Below, one piece after another: positions 1-7,940 of a DNA stretch of 10,000 nucleotides. This DNA comes from Theodoxus fluviatilis. Lineage: Eukaryota; Mollusca; Gastropoda; Cycloneritida; Neritidae. Positions within the stretch are counted from its first letter, which is position 1; every line of letters begins with the position of its first letter. The position numbers and the translations under genes were made by a program. The notes beneath the pieces are model-generated. The model was not told the DNA's origin. It did no database searches and saw only the letters and a list, made by a program, of their open reading frames with translations. Location: positions 122,501 to 132,500 of the forward strand of contig JAWQFJ010001201.1 in the NCBI GenBank assembly GCA_034096865.1. Reading direction: 5' to 3'.

Positions 1-884
1 TGAGTGAGTGAGTGAGTGAGTGAGTGAGTGAGTGAGTGAGTGAGTGAGTGAGTGAGTGAGTGAGTGAGTGAGTGAGTGAGTGAGTGAGTGAGTGAGTGAG
101 TGAGTGAGTGAGTGAGTGAGTGAGTGAGTGAGTGAGTGAGTGAGTGAGTGAGTGAGTGAGTGAGTGAGTGAGTGAGTGAGTGAGTGAGGAGTGAGTGAGT
201 GAGTGAGTGAGTGAGTGAGTGAGTGAGTGAGTGAGTGAGTGAGTGAGTGAGTGAGTGAGTGAGTGAGTGAGTGAGTGAGTGAGTGAGTGAGTGAGTGAGT
301 GAGTGAGTGAGTGAGTGAGTGAGTGAGTGAGTGAGTGAGTGAGTGAGTGAGTGAGTGAGTGAGTGAGTGAGTGAGTGAGTGAGTGAGTGAGTGAGTGAGT
401 GAGTGAGTGAGTGAGTGAGTGAGTGAGTGAGTGAGTGAGTGAGTGAGTGAGTGAGTGAGTGAGTGAGTGAGTGAGTGAGTGAGTGAGTGAGTGAGTGAGT
501 GAGTGAGTGAGTGAGTGAGTGAGTGAGTGAGTGAGTGAGTGAGTGAGTGAGTGAGTGAGTGAGTGAGTGAGTGAGTGAGTGAGTGAGTGAGTGAGTGAGT
601 GAGTGAGTGAGTGAGTGAGTGAGTGAGTGAGGTAGTGAGTGAGTGAGTGAGTGAGTGAGTGAGTGAGTGAGTGAGTGAGTGAGTGAGTGAGTGAGTGAGT
701 GAGTGAGTGAGTGAGTGAGTGAGTGAGTGAGTGAGTGAGTGAGTGAGTGAGTGAGTGAGTGAGTGAGTGAGTGAGTGAGTGAGTGAGTGAGTGAGTGAGT
801 GAGTGAGTGAGTGAGTGAGTGAGTGAGTGAGTGAGTGAGTGAGTGAGTGAGTGAGTGAGTGAGTGAGTGAGTGAGTGAGTGAGT

Positions 885-980
885 GAGCGAGTGAGCGAGT
901 GGGCGAGTGGGCGAGTGGGCGAGTGAGCGAGTGAGCGAGTGAGCGAGTGAGCGAGTGAGCGAGTGAGCGAGTGAGCGAGT
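885..980. repeat. Higher-order octamer block A inside the TGAG array
   Basis: Here the repeat unit doubles to 8 bp. There are 12 octamers in a row: two GAGCGAGT, three GGGCGAGT, then seven GAGCGAGT. Every second tetramer carries a T-to-C change (TGAG to CGAG in shifted phase), giving a regular alternation that simple 4-bp slippage does not make. This implies that a mutated two-unit segment was itself amplified. It ends exactly where the GATTGCGT pair begins at 981. Confidence 0.9.
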
Positions 981-1048
981 GATTGCGTGATTGCGTGAGT
1001 GAGTGAGTGAGTGCGTGAGTGAGTGAGTGAGTGAGTGAGTGAGTGCGT
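981..1048. repeat. GATTGCGT doublet and GCGT variant units following block A
   Basis: Two tandem GATTGCGT octamers at 981-996 are followed by four GAGT units, a GCGT unit at 1013, seven more GAGT units and another GCGT at 1045. The first 36 bases of this signature recur at 1852, which ties the two variant regions together as copies of one ancestral segment. Confidence 0.85.
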
Positions 1049-1715
1049 GAGTGAGTGAGTGAGTGAGTGAGTGAGTGAGTGAGTGAGTGAGTGAGTGAGT
1101 GAGTGAGTGAGTGAGTGAGTGAGTGAGTGAGTGAGTGAGTGAGTGAGTGAGTGAGTGAGTGAGTGAGTGAGTGAGTGAGTGAGTGAGTGAGTGAGTGAGT
1201 GAGTGAGTGAGTGAGTGAGTGAGTGAGTGAGTGAGTGAGTGAGTGAGTGAGTGAGGAGTGAGTGAGTGAGTGAGTGAGTGAGTGAGTGAGTGAGTGAGTG
1301 AGTGAGTGAGTGAGTGAGTGAGTGAGTGAGTGAGTGAGTGAGTGAGTGAGTGAGTGAGTGAGTGAGTGAGTGAGTGAGTGAGTGTGAGTGAGTGAGTGAG
1401 TGAGTGAGTGAGTGAGTGAGTGAGTGAGTGAGTGAGTGAGTGAGTGAGTGAGTGAGTGAGTGAGAGTGAGTGAGTGAGTGAGTGAGTGAGTGAGTGAGTG
1501 AGTGAGTGAGTGAGTGAGTGAGTGAGTGAGTGAGTGAGTGAGTGAGTGAGTGAGTGAGTGAGTGAGTGAGTGAGTGAGTGAGTGAGTGAGTGAGTGAGTG
1601 AGTGAGTGAGTGAGTGAGTGAGTGAGTGAGTGAGTGAGTGAGTGAGTGAGTGAGTGAGTGAGTGAGTGAGTGAGTGAGTGAGTGAGTGAGTGAGTGAGTG
1701 AGTGAGTGAGTGAGT

Positions 1716-1851
1716 GAGCGAGCGGGCGAGTGGGCGAGTGAGCGAGTGGGCGAGTGGGCGAGTGAGCGAGTGAGCGAGTGAGCGAGTGAGCGAGTGAGCG
1801 AGTGAGCGAGTGAGCGAGTGAGCGAGTGAGCGAGTGAGCGAGTGAGCGAGT
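1716..1851. repeat. Higher-order octamer block B inside the TGAG array
   Basis: Seventeen octamers: one GAGCGAGC, two GGGCGAGT, one GAGCGAGT, two GGGCGAGT, then eleven GAGCGAGT. The order (GGGC variants on the left, a uniform GAGC run on the right, then the GATTGCGT pair) matches block A. The array is five octamers longer and the GGGC group is split. This fits segmental duplication of about 0.87 kb followed by independent expansion. Confidence 0.9.
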
Positions 1852-1931
1852 GATTGCGTGATTGCGTGAGTGAGTGAGTGAGTGCGTGAGTGAGTGAGTG
1901 CGTGAGTGAGTGAGTGAGTGCGTGAGTGCGT
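1852..1931. repeat. GATTGCGT doublet and GCGT variant units following block B
   Basis: The GATTGCGT pair at 1852-1867 and the following four GAGT plus GCGT (1884) are identical to 981-1016, offset by 871 bp. After that the copy differs: further GCGT units fall at 1900, 1920 and 1928, against a single later one at 1045 in the first copy. Pure TGAG resumes from about 1932. Confidence 0.85.
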
Positions 1932-2666
1932 GAGTGAGTGAGTGAGTGAGTGAGTGAGTGAGTGAGTGAGTGAGTGAGTGAGTGAGTGAGTGAGTGAGTG
2001 AGTGAGTGAGTGAGTGAGTGAGTGAGTGAGTGAGTGAGTGAGTGAGTGAGTGAGTGAGTGAGTGAGTGAGTGAGTGAGTGAGTGAGTGAGTGAGTGAGTG
2101 AGTGAGTGAGTGAGTGAGTGAGTGAGTGAGTGAGTGAGTGAGTGAGTGAGTGAGTGAGTGAGTGAGTGAGTGAGTGAGTGAGTGAGTGAGTGAGTGAGTG
2201 AGTGAGTGAGTGAGTGAGTGAGTGAGTGAGTGAGTGAGTGAGTGAGTGAGTGAGTGAGTGAGTGAGTGAGTGAGTGAGTGAGTGAGTGAGTGAGTGAGTG
2301 AGTGAGTGAGTGAGTGAGTGAGTGAGTGAGTGAGTGAGTGAGTGAGTGAGTGAGTGAGTGAGTGAGTGAGTGAGTGAGTGAGTGAGTGAGTGAGTGAGTG
2401 AGTGAGTGAGTGAGTGAGTGAGTGAGTGAGTGAGTGAGTGAGTGAGTGAGTGAGTGAGTGAGTGAGTGAGTGAGTGAGTGAGTGAGTGAGTGAGTGAGTG
2501 AGTGAGTGAGTGAGTGAGTGAGTGAGTGAGTGAGTGAGTGAGTGAGTGAGTGAGTGAGTGAGTGAGTGAGTGAGTGAGTGAGTGAGTGAGTGAGTGAGTG
2601 AGTGAGTGAGTGAGTGAGTGAGTGAGTGAGTGAGTGAGTGAGTGAGTGAGTGAGTGAGTGAGTGAG

Positions 2667-3031
<365 letters not shown>

Positions 3032-3232
3032 ATGACCGGGTCTTCTGGCAGGCGGCTAAGCCTCCAGTGGGCTTTGGCACGTGTGCGTGTTTTCGTCCAT
3101 GAGTCTCGTGACAAAGGCACGAGTGTTATTGAACATCTTCCACGTACACCTAGCAACCAGTCTGTTCCCACGGAGGCAATAGATCACGATGCCTCCTGTG
3201 GTCATACCGACTCCTCCGCTTCCGAGCCATAG
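3032..3232 (+). other. Short open frame, basic then acidic, doubtful
   Basis: A 66-codon ATG frame ends just 12 bases before the ATG at 3244. The first half is rich in Arg and aromatic residues; the second half is Ser/Thr/Asp/Glu-rich and ends in DSSASEP, which has the look of a disordered tail. The start context is weak (T at -3). I recognise no family. It could be chance, or the upstream part of a gene whose frame shifts into the next ORF. Confidence 0.12.
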
Positions 3233-3243
3233 CCAAGCTGAAA

Positions 3244-3459
3244 ATGTCTCCCCTGAGACGTCAGGTCCAACGATTCGTTTCGCACATCACTGATGAATGT
3301 GGCCCTTGCTTTCGTTGCTGGCGTTGTTGGAAAAACTGCCCGGATGTCATAAACGTTACGAATATGATTCTGCTTTGCGTTAGTGGTGTATTTCTCATCA
3401 TGGTTACTGTCGTCGTCTTGACTGCTTTTGGTCAAGTTGCTTTTCTTGTACAGTTGTAG
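3244..3459 (+). CDS. Hypothetical small Cys-rich single-pass membrane protein (71 aa), or an exon
   Basis: I do not recognise the protein. The ATG at 3244 has A at -3. Residues 1-15 are basic (MSPLRRQ at the start). Residues 19-33 carry a dense cysteine/tryptophan group, CGPCFRCWRCWKNC, next to the membrane, where cysteines in animal proteins are often palmitoylated (family-independent inference). An NVT sequon follows. Residues 42-71 are strongly hydrophobic (LLCVSGVFLIMVTVVVLTAF and onward) and end at a TAG. The same frame is open back to a TAG at 3151-3153, which overlaps a weak pyrimidine-AG acceptor, so it could equally be a terminal exon. There is no nearby AATAAA, which counts against a functional 3' end here. 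Confidence 0.28.
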   Translation: MSPLRRQVQRFVSHITDECGPCFRCWRCWKNCPDVINVTNMILLCVSGVFLIMVTVVVLTAFGQVAFLVQL

Positions 3460-3534
3460 CACTCGTTATCGTATGTTGCAAGCCACTGGAGCAATGCCAT
3501 GTACAGTCTTCGAGCATCCCACTGTGACTTTATT

Positions 3535-3815
3535 CAAGGCTTCACTCATCCAAACGAAGCGTCACTGAATGAACCAGGTCACCGAAAAAGCCTCTAGCCT
3601 TCTTTGGAGTATTCGAGAAATCTCCGCCTTTCTTCATCATTGCTGAGGAGTATCCAGAATTCTTCTGTTACACAATTTTCACCATTTGCTTCAAATGGAG
3701 CGTCAGTGAAATTAGCACGGGCACTGGCTCCGTTTTGTTCAGCAAACGCATGGCTGGCTTTGGCAAAACTCTCCCTCGCACTCGTGAATTTCGCCTTAGA
3801 CACGGACGCTGCATA
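3535..3815. repeat. Degenerate ~21-bp tandem repeat (heptad-coding on the minus strand)
   Basis: Spaced about 21 bases apart are related segments such as GGCTTCACT (3540s), GCGTCACTGAA (3560s) and GCGTCAGTGAAATT (3700s). The run 3700-3810 divides into 21-mers with shared positions. On the minus strand this gives a 7-residue rhythm with Ala and Phe recurring (SARESF, AKASHAF, then ARANFTD). The repeat is old and eroded, and no copy is exact. An open minus-strand frame across it (3594-3803) is explained by this periodicity rather than by a gene. Confidence 0.35.
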
Positions 3816-4262
3816 TTCAACGGAAAGAAAAAAAGAGGACAGGCAAGGCTATCTCATTCAGTGTGCATGCGAAAAACTAATGGAACTAAACTATCGCAGC
3901 TCACACGAGGCTGATGTCTTCCTGTGACGGTGTGGGAATCCGTCTGCCTGCACCTCATGAATATGCAAATCCATGGCCTTATCTGCCCAGTGCACACAGT
4001 GCAATTAGACTTAGCAGCGGAAGAAATGACCCGACTTCCCTTCGTCCAGCAGAGCGTATAATGCAAGAGGGTGTGAGAGTGAATTCAGCAAGGCGAAGGA
4101 ATCATTAGTATTGGAAACGCACACCGACCCAACTTAAAAAGTGATGTGGGTATGCTTCCTGTGTTCAGACACGTGCAAATGAAGTTGACAGTAAACTTCA
4201 GGGAGGCATTCTGTATTTTTTTAAATATATAGTTCTCCAGACTTCTGATAAAACAACCAACG
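3816..4262. other. Unrecognised non-coding sequence
   Basis: A-rich then mixed sequence, with an AT-rich patch at 4214-4232. Short frames exist on both strands but overlap each other and show no conserved motif. No RNA gene, repeat or transposon end is recognisable. Confidence 0.5.
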
Positions 4263-4350
4263 AGAGATTAAACACAAGCACGCACTCGCGCATGCATATG
4301 CGCATGTACGAATTCGATCATGCATACACATACATACACTCTCGCACATG
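4263..4350. repeat. Cryptic CA/CG-rich simple sequence
   Basis: Imperfect alternating purine-pyrimidine sequence rich in CACA, GCGC and CATACA. It includes a perfect 6-bp stem with a 4-nt loop at 4288-4303 (GCGCAT, loop GCAT, ATGCGC). It lies just upstream of the retrotransposon relic and may be a degraded microsatellite. Confidence 0.5.
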
Positions 4351-4388
4351 ATATGTATGCTAAGCAATGTACGGATACTTCCAATGTA

Positions 4389-4734
4389 TACAGACTTCCG
4401 ATGGATATACTGTATGAGCCTGCACTCTCACCAGGCCACAGGAAGACAGGACGCCCAAAGAAACGACACAAGGGTTGTAAGAGGGACAACATCAGCACTG
4501 GAGCATTTCCCTCAAAGAGCTCAAGTCCCTTGCAATGCACAGGTCCAAACGGTAATCCATGACAAGGAAAAATTTATCTTCTTCCAGAGCAAGCAAAGAG
4601 CTTGTCTCATACGTGCACGGGAACGCAGTAGTACCTCACATTCACGTCGCCGTCAACTTCTCTGGAGTGTCCACGTTAAACCCTGTCGTAGTCGTCCAGG
4701 ATTGGAATTTTCACACCTTTGTTTACACATGTGC
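4389..4734 (+). mobile_element. Non-LTR retrotransposon (LINE) relic: C-terminal end of ORF2, frameshifted
   Basis: Three successive segments match the conserved region after the reverse transcriptase in many animal LINEs, but each lies in a different frame. At 4392-4508 the frame reads RLPMDILYEPALS followed by GHRKTGRPKKRHKG and KRDNIS, resembling the family's RLPK-YGEL-GKR-GRPKKRYKD-L pattern. At 4514-4552 a second frame reads KELKSLAMHRSKR then a stop, resembling the following W-E-LA-DRS-WR block. In the third frame, 4684-4728 reads CRSRPGLEFSHLCLH, resembling the terminal C-x2-C / SRIGL-SH-R-H zinc-finger-like motif. The two upstream cysteine positions appear as W (4663) and H (4672). 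At least two frameshifts and a stop make it non-functional. The exact LINE clade is not determined. It runs directly into a (TG)n tract, as such elements often do. Confidence 0.65.
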
Positions 4735-4754
4735 ATGTGTGTGTCTGTATGTGT

Positions 4755-4790
<36 letters not shown>

Positions 4791-4835
4791 GTGTAAGCGC
4801 GCGTGTGTGTAAGCGCACGTGTTTGTGCGAGCAGA
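4735..4835. repeat. (TG)n microsatellite adjoining the LINE relic
   Basis: TG repeats with scattered CT and CG variants begin within a few bases of the last recognisable LINE codon. The right end turns into a 16-bp tandem unit (4786-4833). It may have been seeded by the element's 3' tail (inference). Confidence 0.95.
4786..4833. repeat. Three tandem 16-bp units within the TG tract
   Basis: Copies at 4786-4801 (CGTGTGTGTAAGCGCG), 4802-4817 (same except for the last base, A) and 4818-4833 (diverged, CGTGTTTGTGCGAGCA). The order shows a minisatellite arising from a variant TG tract, with the newest pair nearly identical. Confidence 0.75.
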
Positions 4836-4838
4836 TGA

Positions 4839-4890
<52 letters not shown>
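4836..4890. repeat. (GA)n microsatellite
   Basis: A GA run with an ATA interruption near 4852-4854. It is the second TG-then-GA compound tract and has the same order as 2667-2815. Confidence 0.95.
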
Positions 4891-4893
<3 letters not shown>

Positions 4894-4968
4894 TAGTCCC
4901 ATACCCACAGTCATGCAATGTGATGAAATGAGCTGGTAACATATTACAATACATTTAACACAGTTCAT
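4891..4968 (-). other. Possible minus-strand retroelement 3' tail next to the GA tract
   Basis: Read on the minus strand, this AT-rich stretch (TTAAATGTATTGTAATATG and onward) ends at a (TC)n run in the same way as 8629-8815. No AATAAA is present and the similarity is mainly in layout and composition, so the call is weak. Confidence 0.18.
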
Positions 4969-6080
4969 TCAGCTCGTGCTCTTCGTGTAAGCTGTTTCAT
5001 TCGCGGTTATTGGCAGGTATAACATGTCAAGTCATACATCCATCAAGTACGGTCCAAACAGAGTCATTAACGTGAATAATATTTTAGTCCGTGTCTGGAA
5101 GATTGAGGACTTCATGTTACCCGCTTCCCAATTAAACTGACAAAATTTGGAGGCATATTGATTTATCTATTGTATGATTTTTACCTTTTCATTCGCCGTG
5201 ATTAAACACAGGTCGACCATGAAAAAGTGTCTTGATTGAAAGTCAAGAAAATGAAAAAGAAAAAAATGTTAACGAGCATAAGTTTTTAGCTGTTCAGCAT
5301 GAACTTCTTATCCCTTCCTATATGACGATTTCACTGGGACGCCATAACTTGCAATTTCGATCAATAACTCCAGTGGCAAAAATAATTTTTAGCACTGCCA
5401 CAGCAACGTTCGACCGGAAAATGTCAAGATTTCTTTGCCCATACTCCTACACACCGGAGGACTTTTGATCACAGGAAACCTTCATATATCAGCACAAACA
5501 AAAGACATCGCATGCAAAAGCAGCCGGCAATGTTTGACTCCCTGACTTGGTTAAAACTAATTTTTTTACATCTCTTACAAAGGAGTCTCTTACTGTGGTA
5601 ATCATACAACCCTGGTACCCTGCATGATATCGTGCACTCAATCATACAGTAGACATTTTGGAGAACAAGGTCAGTTTGAATACTGCCGTAGCTCGCATCG
5701 GCGGGGAAGCTGTTAACGTTATGATTAAAGATGAAAAAGGTCTGTCGTGTGGAAAATATTCATAGGTTTATTATCTTCAGTTGCACAAAAAGTAACACAA
5801 AACGATAATAGTCCTGATTGTGGACGTGGGTTTTCCCCCATTCTAGAATTCTGGATATTACTAAATCTGTGCTTATTTTGCTCTCTGATCTTCGTGTCAA
5901 TTACAACAGAATTTGTGCGGATACTTAGGGCATTCACTCCATTCAAAAACCGATGCTTGTCCCAGATAGCAATATAAACATGCACAAACGTACACACGCT
6001 AAACAGTCAATTTTATATGTATATATGTTTACATGTACACGCATGAAGATGTACCAGCTCATAAGAATGCATAAATCTGC
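4969..6080. other. AT-rich non-coding stretch, nothing recognised
   Basis: About 1.1 kb with no repeat array, RNA gene or conserved protein motif. The longer open frames (5232-5468 plus, 5747-5977 plus, 5725-5997 minus) lack convincing ATG starts or domain content. Small structures only: a 6-bp stem with 7-nt loop at 5230-5248 (TCTTGA and TCAAGA arms) and an isolated minus-strand AATAAA at 5766-5771. Confidence 0.55.
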
Positions 6081-6198
6081 ACACTACACACACACACATA
6101 CACGCGCGCGCGCATAAACACGCACGAAAATATACGCGCTCGCGTGGATACACACAAACCAAACACACATACACTTACGCACGCACGTACACATACAA
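6081..6198. repeat. Imperfect CA/CG-rich microsatellite
   Basis: Alternating purine-pyrimidine sequence dominated by CACA with a (CG)n core at 6103-6113, then scattered ACACAC, ACGC and CATACA. The (CG)n core is among the strongest Z-DNA-prone sequences in the window. Confidence 0.85.
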
Positions 6199-6372
6199 GT
6201 GCGTCATCAAGACAGGGCACAGCCTTTCACTTTCTAAACCAAAGACACTGCAAGGAAACACTGCGATTTCTGACCACAGTGACCCGAGGGAGGCATTCAT
6301 TTCTCATACAACCCAAAAAGTCTCTTTCGGCCTTTGACGTCAATGGAGCTCCGATCGAATGCAAAACCTTAC

Positions 6373-6442
6373 CAAGAGAGCTTTTGTCTCTGAAGAAGGG
6401 GTACAGCTTTAGGTCAGCGAGTGGGTTTTTTCCAGTCGCCAT
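6373..6442 (-). CDS. Candidate minus-strand first coding exon
   Basis: On the minus strand an ATG at 6442 sits in a strong context (G at -3, G at +4). The frame begins MATGKNPLADLKLYPFF and continues for 23 codons to a CTTG/GTAAGG splice-donor match at the 6373/6372 boundary, leaving phase 1. Without splicing the frame stays open to a stop at 6227. The product is not recognised. Upstream on this strand (6443-6640) is CpG-rich, as expected of a 5' end. No acceptor or second exon was identified, so this rests on local signals only. Confidence 0.28.
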
Positions 6443-6640
6443 CTCCTCCTTCGATATGGAGCCACCATCAATCTAGACGTCAACTTCCAAGAACGGGGAG
6501 GGAGACGGAACGGGGGCTCGCGTGCTTGCGCACTCGTTCCATGGCTATGGGCTGTCTCTGGGGATTCGGTCACACGAGAAATCGTTGACGCCGGTCCAAT
6601 ACGCTCCGCTGCACGCCGGTGTCCCAAAGCAGACAAATGG
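6443..6640 (-). promoter_or_regulatory. CpG-rich patch, possible promoter or 5' UTR for the minus-strand exon
   Basis: I count 16 CpG in the 160 bases 6481-6640, far more than in the flanking AT-rich DNA. No TATA box is evident. A GACGTCA half-palindrome lies at 6476-6482 and a full TGACGTCA (CRE-type palindrome) at 6335-6342. Such patches can mark unmethylated promoters but may also be chance or transposon-derived. Confidence 0.25.
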
Positions 6641-6643
6641 NNN
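6641..6643. other. Assembly gap (3 N) at the edge of a CA array
   Basis: Three undetermined bases sit exactly where unique sequence passes into (CA)n, so the true array length to the left may be larger than shown. Any frame crossing this point is unreliable. Confidence 0.97.
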
Positions 6644-6734
6644 ACACACACACACACGCACGCACACACAAACACACACAGACATACACGCACGCACACA
6701 ATCAAACTCACACGCACACGCGCACGCAGGCACA

Positions 6735-6811
<77 letters not shown>
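6644..6811. repeat. (CA)n microsatellite
   Basis: The left half (6644-6737) has CG, AA, AT and GG variants; the right half (6738-6811) is perfect CA. No adjoining GA tract is present, unlike the compound arrays elsewhere. Confidence 0.97.
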
Positions 6812-6814
<3 letters not shown>

Positions 6815-7018
6815 CGAACACCTCGTATCAGAAATAATGAAGCTGTGAGTTACTAAGTGCTAACGAGGTAAACAGCTGCTTCACTTCACTCAGAACGCTC
6901 ACACGGCGTGTATACGTTTTTGTAAGACAGGAAAACTAGTATTAACGATTTTTATGTGTACGTATTACGGAGGCGTGTGTCAGCCCAAATCCTATTTTTC
7001 TCTTTTTTCGATTTTTAG
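6812..7018 (+). other. Non-coding sequence ending in a strong splice acceptor
   Basis: The last 30 bases form a long pyrimidine tract (CCTATTTTTCTCTTTTTTCG then ATTTTTAG) ending in AG at 7017-7018. This is one of the best 3' splice-site matches in the window. Nothing else is recognised upstream. Confidence 0.45.
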
Positions 7019-7251
7019 GCAGCCTCCGCATTAAAGAAACAAGGGGTGTTTGTATACGTACGGGTTGTGTTCACAAAGTGGCTTTCGGGCGTGCGACGAT
7101 CGAATGTGGTGGTTTTTTTATCCGGTGAACACGCTTACTGCGTGATGATATATCCTGGAAATGTTTGGAGATAAAAGAGAGATCGGGCCCGACAACGCTA
7201 GAGGTGTGCCTCTCTCCTTCGCCGGCACCTGTGTCCTGCTGGGACCGCCTG
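7019..7251 (+). CDS. Candidate exon of 233 nt; ATG at 7161 opens a frame through the donor
   Basis: The exon is bounded by the acceptor at 7017-7018 and a donor CCTG/GTGAGC at 7251/7252. An ATG at 7161 (G at -3) starts MFGDKREIG and stays open for 30 codons to the donor, ending LLGPP plus one base (phase 1). Another frame, from 7019, is open for 51 codons to a TAA at 7172 (AASALKKQGVFVYVRVVF at its start), so the upstream 142 bases could be 5' UTR or an alternative coding end. No protein family is recognised. The phase at the donor would join the ATG frame of the exon at 9688, giving a possible two-exon gene with a 2.4-kb intron. Support is splice signals and phase only. Confidence 0.33.
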
Positions 7252-7827
7252 GTGAGCGAAGTTATATTTTTTATGTCCAGGGTTTGAGATTTTAATTCGT
7301 TTGAAATGTATTCCTTTTAGGTACCCTGTCAGTTTCATATGTATTTCTTTTATGTAGTGTTATTGGTAACATTGTGGTTTTTACCATTCTGTCAGCTTTA
7401 TTAGTGGGTTGTGTATATTTCATTAAGCTGATGTAGTTGGTTTAAAGAGGTGTTTTAACAGGAATATGTGTTATCATTTCATTTTCGATATATACTTTTT
7501 ATCTCATGGTAGGTTAATGCTTTTTATGAAAATGTTGAGTCAGTTGTTGTCGTTCTACTTTGGCTCCATGAGTGGCTGCAATGTTTTTAAAAATCCCATA
7601 GAGAAAACGAGTTACGACATTTTCCCCACCTTACCTTAATCAGAGACGGCCATATGTGTTTTTACTTTGTTTTAAGATCTGTGTTGTGGGGAATATATTT
7701 CGAGTCAGCTGGCCTTGATAGACTTTCTAACTCGTCCCTGGGCGACCTGTTATCCAAAATGCCCCGTGACAGTACGCCAACTATCTTAACATCATTCTCG
7801 AGCTGCAACACTGTTGTTTCTCAAATA

Positions 7828-7828
<1 letters not shown>
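7252..7828. other. T-rich stretch, intron-like
   Basis: Strong T bias on the plus strand, especially 7255-7560, with several pyrimidine-AG strings (for example one ending at 7320). This fits the start of an intron after the donor at 7252. A 90-codon ATG frame at 7654-7926 runs into the TG microsatellite and has no recognisable domain. An isolated minus-strand AATAAA lies at 7398-7403. Confidence 0.4.
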
Positions 7829-7862
<34 letters not shown>

Positions 7863-7940
7863 ACGTGTGTGTGTGCGCGCGCGCGTGTACGTGTGTGTGC
7901 GCGCACGCGCTTGTGTGTATGTGTAGTGTGTGTGTTTGTG
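7829..7940. repeat. (TG)n/(CG)n microsatellite with an internal ~28-bp duplication
   Basis: TG repeats interspersed with GCGCGC blocks. A unit of GCGCGC, then GTGT, TACGTGTGTGTGTG is repeated twice in imperfect form, followed by GCGCGCACGCGC. Alternating CG/TG makes this strongly Z-DNA-prone. Confidence 0.92.

Larger units (their letters stand above)
1..2666. repeat. Kilobase-scale (TGAG)n tetranucleotide array, truncated at window start
   Basis: The whole stretch is built from TGAG units and continues beyond the left edge. Long tracts are perfect. Unit phase breaks by small deletions near 189 (one T lost), 1254 (one T lost), 1384 and 1464 (two bases lost each); near 631 a TG is swapped to GT without a phase change. 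Base substitutions are concentrated in two internal blocks (885-1048 and 1716-1931), annotated separately. The plus strand has a TGA in every frame every 12 bases, so it is not coding; the minus strand is stop-free but has no ATG. Expansion by slippage plus unequal exchange is the likely origin (inference). Confidence 0.98.

Noticed and set aside
1..2666. TGAG array as a telomere, centromere or CRISPR array
   Set aside because: The unit is not a known telomere repeat, no spacers exist, and there is no direct evidence of centromeric function.
3963..3970. ATGCAAAT octamer (POU-type site)
   Set aside because: A single 8-base match without a promoter or gene next to it is expected by chance.
4348..4855. 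Long plus-strand ATG frames over the LINE relic as intact genes
   Set aside because: The recognisable motifs fall in three different frames and the frames end in microsatellite, so these are chance openings across a pseudogene.
5747..5977. Plus-strand frame with a hydrophobic segment
   Set aside because: It has no ATG anywhere in the frame, no splice signals that I can support and no recognised motif.
6409..6848. Open frames on both strands crossing the N gap
   Set aside because: They are mostly CA/TG repeat translation and include undetermined bases.
7654..7926. 90-codon ATG frame before the TG tract
   Set aside because: About a third is repeat translation, the rest matches no domain I know, and it lies within intron-like T-rich DNA.
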